A DNA stretch of 63,778 nucleotides from an uncultured Lachnospiraceae bacterium (lineage in GTDB: Bacteria > Bacillota > Clostridia > Lachnospirales > Lachnospiraceae): NCBI GenBank assembly GCA_902789175.1, contig CADANF010000009.1, positions 1 through 63,778 on the forward strand, in the 5' to 3' direction. Within the stretch, counting starts at the first letter, position 1, and every line of letters begins with the position of its first letter. Made by a program: the position numbers and the translations under genes. Shown here piece after piece: positions 56,626 to 63,778 of the stretch. The notes below the pieces were generated by a model that saw only the letters and a list, made by a program, of their open reading frames with translations, searched no databases and had not been told where the DNA came from.

Positions 56626-58395
56626 ATGAACAAGTTGAATGATTTGGAGCCACGTAAGCTTGCTTTTCTGGCAGCAGTATTTATAGCGATATTGGGAATT
56701 GTGAGTGTTGTATCCAATAGCAAGATTATTGGAATAATTATGTTGGTTATTCAGACGGCACTTGTATTTGCTCTAATTTTCACTATATTTGGAGAAAAAA
56801 AAGGTAAAGCCGAATCAAAAAATGAAAAATATCATAAATTGTTTATGAATCTTCCTATTGGTTTTGCTCAGGCAAAGATTTTGACGGATCCGACGGGTGA
56901 AGTATTGGGATATCAGATAGTTGATACCAATCAGACTTTTGGATCATATTTTGGGATTGATAGTGAAGATTGTCAGGATAAGGTTTTAGGTAACAGTAAC
57001 ACAGAAGTACTTACTGATATCAATGCTTGGTTTACAGCATATAATACATCCGGAACAAAACAGGGAGACCTGATGGATGTAGAGATTACTATGGAGAAGC
57101 TTGGCAAGGTATTCAATACAGTAATGTATAAATCAGAAGCTGATTATATCAATATGGTAGTAATCGATGTAACGGAGCAGAAAGAGACAGAAGCAAAGCT
57201 TTCAAAGGCAATCAAGGACGCAAATGCAGCCTATAAGACACAGGCCGAATTCCTTGCAAATATGAGCCATGAGATCCGTACTCCTATTAATGGTATTCTG
57301 GGTATGATCCAGCTTACACTTATGGCTGATGATCTTCAGGCGGATTATAGAGATAATCTTCTTACTGCTAAAAACTGTGCAGATAATCTCCTCAGACTTA
57401 TCAATGATATCCTTGATATCAGTAAGCTTGAGGCAGGAAAATACAAGATCAAAGAAGAAATATGCGATATCAAATCAGCTATCGAAGAGACAGTTGCAGC
57501 TCAGGTTCCTACAGCTGACAACAAAGGAATTGCTCTTGATCTTAGTTTTGGTAACAATATTCCAAAACTCGTTAAAGCTGACGAACAGCGTATACAGCAG
57601 GTACTTAACTGCCTCCTTTCAAATGCTATCAAATTCACATCTGATGGTGGTGTAAGAGTTAAGGTTGCAGCAATTGATGATGTGGATGACAAGGTAACGC
57701 TCAGAATGGCGGTAGCCGATACAGGTATTGGTATTTCAGATGCCAATATGAGCAAGCTCTTTATCCGTTTCTCACAGGTTGATGGATCAGATACAAGAAA
57801 ATATGGTGGATCAGGTCTTGGACTTGTTATCTCAAAACAGATAACAGAACTTATGGGAGGAAATATCACAGTACAGAGTAAAGAGGGAATTGGATCAACA
57901 TTTATTGCTGAGATTCCTCTTAAGGTTGTTAAGGCTGCTGAAATTAAGAAGTCCGAAGAGGTTGTTGTAGAAGATGACGGACTTGCAGCATTTTCAATCA
58001 ATAATCCAAGTGGAAAGAATGCTCGTATCCTTGTAGCTGAAGATGAACCTGTTAATCAGCAGGTTATCGGTAAACTCCTTGGTATGGCAGGTTTTTCATA
58101 TGATATAGCTGATAATGGTCAGAAGGCCGTTGAACTTTATAAAGAAAAAGATTATGATGCGGCGTTGTTTGATGTACAGATGCCAGTTATGGATGGTATC
58201 GCAGCTACTCAGGAAATAAGAAAGCTAGAGCTTCAGAATAAGAAGAAGAGACTTCCTATTATTGCAGTAACTGCAAGAGCAATGTTTGGTGACAAGGAAA
58301 GAGTTCTTGAGAACCAGTTAGATGATTACATTGCAAAGCCATATAATCTGAATACAATTGTTGACACACTTAATAAATACATTTCTAAGGAATAG
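56626..58395 (+). CDS. Hybrid sensor histidine kinase/response regulator
   Basis: 589 aa. Two N-terminal membrane spans (about 11-29 and 33-51), a PAS-like domain (about 68-185), HisKA with the phospho-His H215 in MSHEIRTPINGIL, HATPase_c with N box LLSNAIKFTS and G boxes DTGIGIS and GSGLGL, then a C-terminal receiver with D516 in FDVQMPVMDG. No HPt or output domain, so it should feed a separate phosphorelay partner outside the window. Signal unknown. GGAGGGGTTAT precedes ATG 56626. Confidence 0.93.
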   Translation: MNKLNDLEPRKLAFLAAVFIAILGIVSVVSNSKIIGIIMLVIQTALVFALIFTIFGEKKGKAESKNEKYHKLFMNLPIGFAQAKILTDPTGEVLGYQIVDTNQTFGSYFGIDSEDCQDKVLGNSNTEVLTDINAWFTAYNTSGTKQGDLMDVEITMEKLGKVFNTVMYKSEADYINMVVIDVTEQKETEAKLSKAIKDANAAYKTQAEFLANMSHEIRTPINGILGMIQLTLMADDLQADYRDNLLTAKNCADNLLRLINDILDISKLEAGKYKIKEEICDIKSAIEETVAAQVPTADNKGIALDLSFGNNIPKLVKADEQRIQQVLNCLLSNAIKFTSDGGVRVKVAAIDDVDDKVTLRMAVADTGIGISDANMSKLFIRFSQVDGSDTRKYGGSGLGLVISKQITELMGGNITVQSKEGIGSTFIAEIPLKVVKAAEIKKSEEVVVEDDGLAAFSINNPSGKNARILVAEDEPVNQQVIGKLLGMAGFSYDIADNGQKAVELYKEKDYDAALFDVQMPVMDGIAATQEIRKLELQNKKKRLPIIAVTARAMFGDKERVLENQLDDYIAKPYNLNTIVDTLNKYISKE

Positions 58396-58444
58396 AAATG
58401 GCCTCCTGCAATTAGGATTGTGTCACCTTAGTATTACTTATGGG

Positions 58445-58517
58445 TTGACAAAAGAAACCTCACTTATTATACTTACACTGTTTAGAAAAAATGTAAGTAG
58501 TAAGTGAGGTTTTTTTT
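58445..58517 (+). promoter_or_regulatory. Terminator hairpin with a promoter embedded in its 5' arm
   Basis: AAACCTCACTTA (58455-58466) pairs with TAAGTGAGGTTT (58501-58512) and CTTACA (58472-58477) with TGTAAG (58492-58497), followed by a run of T reaching the next ATG at 58518: a terminator for upstream transcripts. The same DNA holds TTGACA (58445-58450), 17 nt, TATACT (58468-58473). Transcripts from that promoter should start near 58480 and lack the 5' arm, leaving the GTGAGG ribosome binding site (58503-58509) unpaired. Confidence 0.7.
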
Positions 58518-59888
58518 ATGGCAAATACAGTATTATTATTGCTTATAGTTTTGTACATGACAGGACTGATTGCCTTAGGTGCATATGATTCAAGAAAGGC
58601 AAAGACATTTAAAGAGTATGCTGTTGCAGGAAAGAATCAGAATACATATAAAGTCTGTATGACGACTCTTGCGACAATAGTAGGTGCATCAGCTACTACA
58701 GGACTAGTTGACACAACTTATAAGATTGGTTTTCCTGCAATGTGGTGGCTTATTTTTGGTGCATTAGGTCTTATATTACAGGCTTTTCTTATATCAAAAA
58801 AGGTAAGGGGACTTGATGCAGATACTCTTCCGGATGTGGCGAGAATTCTTGTGGGAAGAAAAGCAGAGGTTCTTATTGCGTTGTCCATAGTTATTTCATG
58901 GGTAGCAGTAGTTGCAGGTCAGCTGGTGGCATTAAACGGTATCATGTCGATTGTTTTAGGAAGCAATTCCAAAATGAACTTTGTTATTGCTTCAATAGTG
59001 GTTATTATATATACCATATTAGGAGGACAAATGTCCGTTGTAAAAACAGATGCGATCCAATATATCATAATATTTGTTGGAATCATGGCAACATTTATAT
59101 ATCTTATATTTATAAATAAAAGTAATGTTGGACTGATAACAAGTAATATTGAACTTTTAAATGAGGGATATAAGCCTATAAATCTCTTTACGCAGTTCTT
59201 TATCATCGGAGGTGTTTATTTCCTGGGGCCTGATATCATATCCAGAAATCTGATATCTAAAGACGAAAAGACGGCTAAGAAATCTGCACTTTTTGCAGCC
59301 GCAGGACTTTTGGTATTTACAGTATTTATCATCTTTATAGGAATGTGGGCAAGATATAATGTGTTACAGGAAGATGCAGGAGAAGGATCTAAACTGATCT
59401 ATGTTATACAAAATAATCTTCCAAAGCCAGTGGCTTATATAATGATAATAGCGATCCTTTCAGCAATTCTTTCTTCAACTGATACCTGTATGATCAATGC
59501 ATCATCTATCTTTGTAAAAGATATCCTGAAAAAAGACAGTATAAAGCTTATAAGGATAACAGTTTTTATCATCGGAATTGCAGCTATGGGTATGGCATAT
59601 AATGGAAATGATATAATTAAAATACTTAATGCAGCATATTCTATTTATACTCCAGGAGTAATCTTCCCGCTTTTCATTGCTATATGCGCATATAAAAAGA
59701 AGGATTTAAGAAAGAGAGTGTGGCTATTTGCTGTTATAATGGGCGGACTCTTTGGTCTTGCAGGAGCTGTTATAAAATTAGTGAATGCAGGTTTTCCGGA
59801 TTATAAAAAGGATTATTTATCACTTATTGGAATGGGAGTATCACTTGTTCTTGCGCTGACTTCTGTGAAATGGAAAACAAAAAAATAA
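58518..59888 (+). CDS. Sodium:solute symporter (SSS family)
   Basis: 456 aa with about 13 hydrophobic spans. The N-terminal YAVAGKNQNTYKVCMTTLATIVGASATTGLVDT region (about 34-66), GPDIISRNLISKDEKTAKKS near 237-256 and AILSAILSSTDTCMINAS near 313-330 (the Na2-site Ser/Thr pair in SSTDT) match the family. It would import a solute with Na+, which suits the Na+-type V-ATPase. The start codon directly follows the T run of the hairpin. Substrate unknown; neighbour is a CytX-like transporter. Confidence 0.88.
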   Translation: MANTVLLLLIVLYMTGLIALGAYDSRKAKTFKEYAVAGKNQNTYKVCMTTLATIVGASATTGLVDTTYKIGFPAMWWLIFGALGLILQAFLISKKVRGLDADTLPDVARILVGRKAEVLIALSIVISWVAVVAGQLVALNGIMSIVLGSNSKMNFVIASIVVIIYTILGGQMSVVKTDAIQYIIIFVGIMATFIYLIFINKSNVGLITSNIELLNEGYKPINLFTQFFIIGGVYFLGPDIISRNLISKDEKTAKKSALFAAAGLLVFTVFIIFIGMWARYNVLQEDAGEGSKLIYVIQNNLPKPVAYIMIIAILSAILSSTDTCMINASSIFVKDILKKDSIKLIRITVFIIGIAAMGMAYNGNDIIKILNAAYSIYTPGVIFPLFIAICAYKKKDLRKRVWLFAVIMGGLFGLAGAVIKLVNAGFPDYKKDYLSLIGMGVSLVLALTSVKWKTKK

Positions 59889-59955
59889 ATAATAAATAAA
59901 ACTGGTATTATTAAAATATTTCAAATTGAACATTTTAATATAATCAGATCATTAA

Positions 59956-60009
59956 TATAATGTCCCCTAATAAAAGCTTTTAAAAAAGATTTAGAAAGGG
60001 GACTTTTTT
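59956..60009 (+). promoter_or_regulatory. Second hairpin with embedded -10 before a transporter gene
   Basis: GTCCCCT (59962-59968) pairs with AGGGGAC (59997-60003), then six T and ATG 60010. TATAAT (59956-59961) abuts the 5' arm, with a weak -35 (TTTTAA) 17 nt upstream, so a transcript from it would begin at about 59968 and miss the arm. The ribosome binding site AAAGGGGA is inside the 3' arm. Same logic as at 58445-58517. Confidence 0.55.
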
Positions 60010-61251
60010 ATGTTTCAGATATCACTTATCTGGTTTGGAGCAGCGGTTTCGCTGGCGGAGATACTCACTGGCGCATTACTTTCAAGTCTTGGACTTTGGA
60101 AAGGATTATCAGTAATAGTCTTAGGCCATCTTATTGGAGGAGTCTTATTATTTTTAGCGGGTTATATAGGGGTTAAAAGCAAAAAAGGATCTATGAGCTC
60201 GGTTGCTTTTTCGTTTGGAAGATATGGAAGCATATTTTTTAGTATCATGAATATCGTTCAGCTGGTAGGCTGGCAGGGGATAATGATATTTGATGCCGGG
60301 GTATCTGCTGAGGGAATTTTTTCCATAGGATACAAGTGGTGGTGCCTTATAGTTGGAATCCTTACAGTAGTATGGATTGTTTTAGGAAAATTCAGAAATA
60401 AATTAAATATCATAGTAATGTCTCTTCTTATAATTCTTACTGTAGTGCTAACCTTTGTTATACTTACAGGCCGTACCGGAGGTTTAGTTTCGGCACAAGG
60501 CGGTGGAGCAGAAAAGATATCATTTGGACAAGGGCTGGAATTATCTATTGCTATGCCTGTTTCATGGATTCCAATGATCGCAGATTATACTCATAAAGCA
60601 AATAAGCCAGGAAAGACTGCATTTGTTGCAGTTGCAGTTTATAGTATAGCTAGTGCATGGATGTATTCTATTGGTTTACTTGCTGCTATATTTACAAATG
60701 AGACAAGGGTAGACCAGATAATGCTTAAAGCAGGACTTGGAGCTGCGGGACTTTTTATCATTGTATTCTCATGCATTACAACAAATTTTATAGATGCATT
60801 TTCCTGTAACCAGTCAGCATTTGCACTTTTACCTGAAAAAAAGGAAGAAAATAGAGAGAAAAGAAGTAAATTAAGGCAGAATATAAGAAAAAATATACCA
60901 GGTATTGTGGATACAATAATAGGAACAGTAGGTGCAGTTATTTTTCAGATGGATAAAATGTCAGGATTTTTATACTTTATCGGTTCTATATTTGCACCTA
61001 TGATCTCAGTTCAGATTGCCGATTTCTTTATCCTTAGAAGAAATAAAGAAAAAAGTGAAGATGAAAAGATTGATATCATTGCTATCATTTCCTGGCTTGC
61101 AGGTTTTATAACTTACAGGATCCTTATGAGAAAGGATTATTTACTTGGCAATACAATTCCTGCTATGATTATAACAATAGTTATAACTACAGCATTAAGG
61201 ACAGTGGTGATGCTGGTAAATAATAAGAAAAGATCTGCAGTGGCTGTGTAA
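60010..61251 (+). CDS. NCS1-family permease, CytX-like (hydroxymethylpyrimidine or cytosine)
   Basis: 413 aa, about 12 spans. The N-terminus SLIWFGAAVSLAEILTGALL and GHLIGGVLLFLAGYIG near 38-53 follow the CytX pattern; NIVQLVGWQGIMIFDAG near 81-97 and SIAMPVSWIPMIADYTHKA near 182-200 carry NCS1 substrate-site residues. CytX proteins import thiamine-precursor pyrimidines and are often under a TPP riboswitch; none is found here. The acid or Lys-rich loop near 278-300 is a linker. Confidence 0.8.
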   Translation: MFQISLIWFGAAVSLAEILTGALLSSLGLWKGLSVIVLGHLIGGVLLFLAGYIGVKSKKGSMSSVAFSFGRYGSIFFSIMNIVQLVGWQGIMIFDAGVSAEGIFSIGYKWWCLIVGILTVVWIVLGKFRNKLNIIVMSLLIILTVVLTFVILTGRTGGLVSAQGGGAEKISFGQGLELSIAMPVSWIPMIADYTHKANKPGKTAFVAVAVYSIASAWMYSIGLLAAIFTNETRVDQIMLKAGLGAAGLFIIVFSCITTNFIDAFSCNQSAFALLPEKKEENREKRSKLRQNIRKNIPGIVDTIIGTVGAVIFQMDKMSGFLYFIGSIFAPMISVQIADFFILRRNKEKSEDEKIDIIAIISWLAGFITYRILMRKDYLLGNTIPAMIITIVITTALRTVVMLVNNKKRSAVAV

Positions 61252-61283
61252 ATCTGTTAAGGCTTTAAGAAAATGAGGTTAAG

Positions 61284-62027
61284 ATGATAATTTATGTTGA
61301 AGATAAGAGACGGATGGAGGAAGCTGTCTCACTTTCAAAAAAGATAAATGCTACGGTGGTTGATATAGAGCCACCTAAGGAAGAACTGGTTGTAAAATAT
61401 TCAAAGGATAAAGTTGCATTAACTGCCGATGGAATGGAAATGACTGGTGATTTTCTTAGAATGGTAAAACGTGTCGAAAAAGACAGGTGGCAGCATGAAT
61501 TATTAGTCAAAGCTGCAAGATTTAAAGACCAAACTGAAGGACTTACTCTTATGGACTGCACAGCGGGACTTGGAGAGGATTCACTGCTTTTAGCAGCTGC
61601 AGGTTTTAATGTTAAGTTATTTGAAAGAAATTATGTGATAGCGGCACTTCTTAAAAGTGGACTTAGACGGGGACAAAAAATTCCAGAATTGAAAAGTGCC
61701 ATATTACGTATGAAAGTATATGAAGGAAACAGCATTGATGAATTAAGAAGGATTAAAGATGGAGCAGGAGAAGTTCCGGATGTTATATATCTTGATCCTA
61801 TGTTTCCCGGAAGACAGAAAAGTGCGCTTATTAAGAAAAAATTCCAGTTGGTTCATCAACTGGAAGGACAAAATATGGATGAGAATGATCTTATCCAGGC
61901 TGCAATAGATGTGCATCCAAGAAAAATCGTGATAAAGCGTCCTCCTAAGGGGCCATATCTGGGAGGAATAAAACCTGGATATTCTATAGAGGGGAAAGCA
62001 GTAAGATTTGACTGCATAATAGTATAG
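61284..62027 (+). CDS. RsmJ-like class I SAM methyltransferase
   Basis: 247 aa. SAM motif LMDCTAGLGEDSLLLAAAG near 90-108, acidic FERNYVIAALL near 113-123 and catalytic-type DPMFPGRQKSALIKKK near 171-186 match the RsmJ/DUF548 family, which makes m2G1516 in E. coli 16S rRNA. C-terminal VIKRPPKGP is also typical. An RNA guanine-N2 target is likely; the exact site in a Firmicute is inference. TGAGGTTAAG precedes ATG 61284. Confidence 0.8.
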   Translation: MIIYVEDKRRMEEAVSLSKKINATVVDIEPPKEELVVKYSKDKVALTADGMEMTGDFLRMVKRVEKDRWQHELLVKAARFKDQTEGLTLMDCTAGLGEDSLLLAAAGFNVKLFERNYVIAALLKSGLRRGQKIPELKSAILRMKVYEGNSIDELRRIKDGAGEVPDVIYLDPMFPGRQKSALIKKKFQLVHQLEGQNMDENDLIQAAIDVHPRKIVIKRPPKGPYLGGIKPGYSIEGKAVRFDCIIV

Positions 62028-62079
62028 GACATAAAAAACAGGGGAGAAATGAAGGCTGGATGGAAAGCAAGGATATATT

Positions 62080-62559
62080 ATGTCAAAAAAACTTTGCCTG
62101 GCGGTAAGCCTTATACTTGTTATATTATCGCTCTTCACCATATTTATATTTAAGTCTATAAATAAAGGTGAAACAGATGATCAATCTAAGTTAGTAGTGG
62201 TATCTCCGCATCCAACTGAGTTTATGATCCCTTTGATACAGGAATTCGAGAATGAGACCGGAATCAGTGTTGAACTCAGAAGTTATGGAACAAAAGAGGC
62301 AATAGAATACATTACTAAAGATGAATTCACCTGTTTTTCTAATGTACCAAGTGTGATCGTTGTTAATAAAGATATCATTGGAGATATCAAGGGAATCGTA
62401 AGATATTCCTGCTTCATGGGTGCTTATCAGGACTATCATGTTCAGGTAGGAAATAGTCTTGTTAAGATTCAGGAATATAATCCTAAGAATAAAAAGATTT
62501 ACAAAGTAGGAGATACAGCTTTCCTTAATTTTGAAGAAAATACTCTTTATGCCTTATAA
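62080..62559 (+). pseudogene. Deletion chimera: iron-type substrate-binding protein N-terminus joined to ABC ATPase TOBE domain
   Basis: 159 aa in one frame. Residues 1-25 form a signal or anchor helix, 35-75 read like the start of a Fe3+-type binding protein (KLVVVSPHPTEFMIPLIQEF..ETGISVE), but from about 85-95 the sequence becomes the C-terminal TOBE domain of an FbpC/PotA-type ATPase (GIVRYSCFMGAYQDYHVQVG, then KVGDTAFLNFEENTLYAL). An internal deletion that joined the first gene (binding protein) to the end of the last gene (ATPase) of a transport operon explains this, with permease and ATPase core lost. It cannot transport anything alone. Confidence 0.65.
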
Positions 62560-62672
62560 AGTCATCAAAAAATGAAATGATACCGATAGCAAAAAAGGAG
62601 TCAAAAGACATCTGTGTCATGATATAATAAAGATATATATTGGGGATCATTTTAAATAGCAGAGAGGAGAGG

Positions 62673-63377
62673 ATGGCAATGAGTATTGGGGAAGCTATTA
62701 AATTTTTAGAAAGTCCTATAGATGTTGCAGTTGCTCTAAGACTTGTCATAGCTACTCTCTTTGGAAGTCTGATAGGCTGGGAGAGAGTTGTTAAGAGACA
62801 CAGCGCAGGAATAAAAACATTTGCGCTGGTAAGTCTAGGATCAGCCATAGCTACATCACTTAATATCTTTCTTGCTATGGAGCCGGGGCTTAGTGCTGAT
62901 GTAAGCCGAATTCCTGCCGGGGTTGTAAGTGGAATAGGATTTCTCGGAGCCGGAACAATTCTTGTAACAGGCAGAAAACAGATAAAAGGTCTTACTACTG
63001 CCGCAACATTATGGGTTACTGCCTGTATGGGAATGGCCATCGGAGGCGGTTATCTGATAATAGGAATCACATGTTTTTGCTTAGTCATGATATCTAATGT
63101 GGTTCTTCTTAATCTTAGTAAGGTAGTAGAAGAATATAGCAAGTATGTAAGCCTTTACATTGAAGTAGAAAAAAATGGCGGCGTAAAAATGCTGAATAAA
63201 TGGATAGCGGATCAGGGTATCACATTAAGCAGTATGACAAAGAGCAAAGAGAAAACCCTCCAGCCAAGTCATGCGGCCTTAATTGTAGATCTTGATTTTG
63301 ATACAAAAACATCACATAAAGAACTGATAAGAAAACTTAACACCCTGGATTATGTAGGGTATGTTGAGGAGATATAG
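62673..63377 (+). CDS. MgtC/SapB-family membrane protein
   Basis: 235 aa from ATG 62673 (ATG 62679 is equally possible; AGAGGAGAGG lies just upstream). Four to five spans to about residue 150, with LFGSLIGWERVVKRHSAGIKTFALVSLGSA near 28-57, GFLGAGTILVTGRKQIKGLTTAATLWVTACMGMAIG near 88-123, the MgtC/SapB signature, and an ACT-like cytoplasmic domain of about 85 residues. MgtC proteins affect Mg2+ homeostasis and F-type ATP synthase in pathogens; in commensals the role is unclear. Confidence 0.9.
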   Translation: MAMSIGEAIKFLESPIDVAVALRLVIATLFGSLIGWERVVKRHSAGIKTFALVSLGSAIATSLNIFLAMEPGLSADVSRIPAGVVSGIGFLGAGTILVTGRKQIKGLTTAATLWVTACMGMAIGGGYLIIGITCFCLVMISNVVLLNLSKVVEEYSKYVSLYIEVEKNGGVKMLNKWIADQGITLSSMTKSKEKTLQPSHAALIVDLDFDTKTSHKELIRKLNTLDYVGYVEEI

Positions 63378-63408
63378 AAAAAACGGATGACAAAATAAAA
63401 AGAACACT

Positions 63409-63458
63409 CAAGAAATTCCTCCAACGGGCTAAAAATATGCCTTTTGGGGGATTTTTTT
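63409..63458 (+). repeat. Hairpin repeat family, copy 3 (terminator of the mgtC-like gene)
   Basis: AAATTCCTCCAACGGGC-TAAAAATAT-GCCTTTTGGGGGATTTTTTT: stem CCTCCAACGGGC with GCCTTTTGGGGG (some G-U pairs), followed by seven T. Shares CGGGCTAAA-ATGCC-TTTG-GG with copies 1 and 2. Confidence 0.75.
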
Positions 63459-63469
63459 CTAAAGGAAAA

Positions 63470-63528
63470 TTGACAATGATTATCCGCGGTGTTAACATGA
63501 TCCTGTATATTGAATGGAAACGTTTTCG
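63470..63528 (+). promoter_or_regulatory. Promoter and LacI/CcpA-type operator before a secreted-protein gene
   Basis: TTGACA (63470-63475), 17 nt, TAACAT (63493-63498). The sequence TGGAAACGTTTTCG (63515-63528) lies just after the expected start site and fits the LacI-family or catabolite-responsive palindrome (TG.AAACGTTTTC.) in all but its outer bases. Binding there would act as a roadblock. Confidence 0.5.
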
Positions 63529-63577
63529 GAAAATTTCCCATATATGCAATAATTTAATTATTTATGGGGAAAATAAA

Positions 63578-63778
63578 ATGAAAAAATGTAGATTGGTTGC
63601 AGTCACTTTAGTAGTGGCATTATTTTTGACGTGTTTTAATGTTTGGATAACTCCCAGGGAGGTAAGGGCATCCGAAGCGCTAAGTAAAAGAAAAGCAGAT
63701 ATTATAGAAAAATCTGCGGATTATCTATATTCCAATGGTGGAAAGGAAAATGGTTCTTTTTATATAAATTCAAGGCTG
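63578..63778 (+). CDS. Secreted protein, N-terminal part (runs off right edge)
   Basis: 67 codons from ATG 63578, with GGGGA 7 nt upstream. Classic signal peptide: MKKCRLV, a hydrophobic core (about 8-18), then a likely signal peptidase I site after VRA near residue 31. The mature start SEALSKRKADIIEKSADYL is charged and helical, followed by a Gly/Asn-rich turn. No domain can be assigned from this length. A CcpA-like site in its leader suggests sugar-responsive expression, hence possibly a polysaccharide-degrading or binding protein (inference). Confidence 0.75.
   Translation, partial: MKKCRLVAVTLVVALFLTCFNVWITPREVRASEALSKRKADIIEKSADYLYSNGGKENGSFYINSRL

Noticed and set aside
59889-60009. TPP riboswitch expected before a CytX-like gene
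   Set aside because: I looked for the CTGAGA and ACCTGAT..GGATAATGCC core motifs and did not find them; only the short GTCCCCT/AGGGGAC hairpin is present.

Overview
The window looks like a chromosomal segment of an AT-rich, Gram-positive, anaerobic Firmicute of the Lachnospiraceae, most likely Butyrivibrio or a close relative. The reasons are a phosphate butyryltransferase-butyrate kinase pair (butyrate formation), an ATP-forming type PEP carboxykinase, a complete bacterial V-type ATPase operon, many lipoprotein and transporter genes typical of rumen or gut clostridia, and strong AGGAG-type ribosome binding sites. The genus is inferred from gene content; no rRNA or tRNA gene was seen.

Positions 1-8885 form an accessory island that is visibly more AT-rich than the rest. 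Its centre is what reads as a circular (head-to-tail cyclised) bacteriocin locus: a 73-aa cationic, Gly/Ala-rich precursor (2439-2660) ending like circularin A and AS-48, an intercistronic hairpin, two multi-spanning membrane proteins (2723-4379), a SpoIIM/DUF95-type protein (4357-4908), an ABC ATPase (4931-5575) and a 27-aa single-span peptide (5565-5648). This matches the order of circularin/uberolysin-type clusters. A second ABC system (564-2182) lies upstream, and its first permease gene is cut off by what looks like the end of an IS21-type element at the left edge. Downstream are a decayed copy of the start of the 2723 gene, an IS110-family element with a candidate bridge RNA (5908-about 7386), a 15-aa amphipathic peptide gene with its own terminator, and an AgrC/ComD-like histidine kinase without a response regulator.

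From 8922 the content is mostly ordinary chromosome. 8922-16672 holds rsmG, a sugar nucleotidyltransferase, aroA-tyrA, small membrane proteins and ptb-buk. 16769-29607 holds a repeat-rich surface protein, aroD, a Gfo/Idh oxidoreductase, a heterodimeric ABC exporter with an OhrR-like regulator and thioredoxin-reductase-like gene, a CPA2 antiporter and a VTC-DUF4956 pair. 29608-29951 is an unusual GC-rich hairpin repeat region. 29952-39604 holds a HAD phosphatase and the nine-gene V-ATPase operon (G/H-I-K-E-C-F-A-B-D), whose K subunit carries a Na+-binding residue set.

39676-50330 holds a DUF885 lipoprotein, pckA, an aspartate aminotransferase, a decayed lipoprotein gene bracketed by inverted copies of a hairpin repeat, an RluA-type synthase, cca and a phosphohexomutase. 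50337-63778 holds an AAA+ ATPase, an EamA transporter, eukaryotic-type hisA, a YfhO protein, a hybrid sensor kinase, two transporters whose start codons directly follow terminator-like hairpins with apparent embedded promoters, an RsmJ-type methyltransferase, a deletion chimera of an iron-type ABC operon, an MgtC-family protein and the start of a secreted protein.
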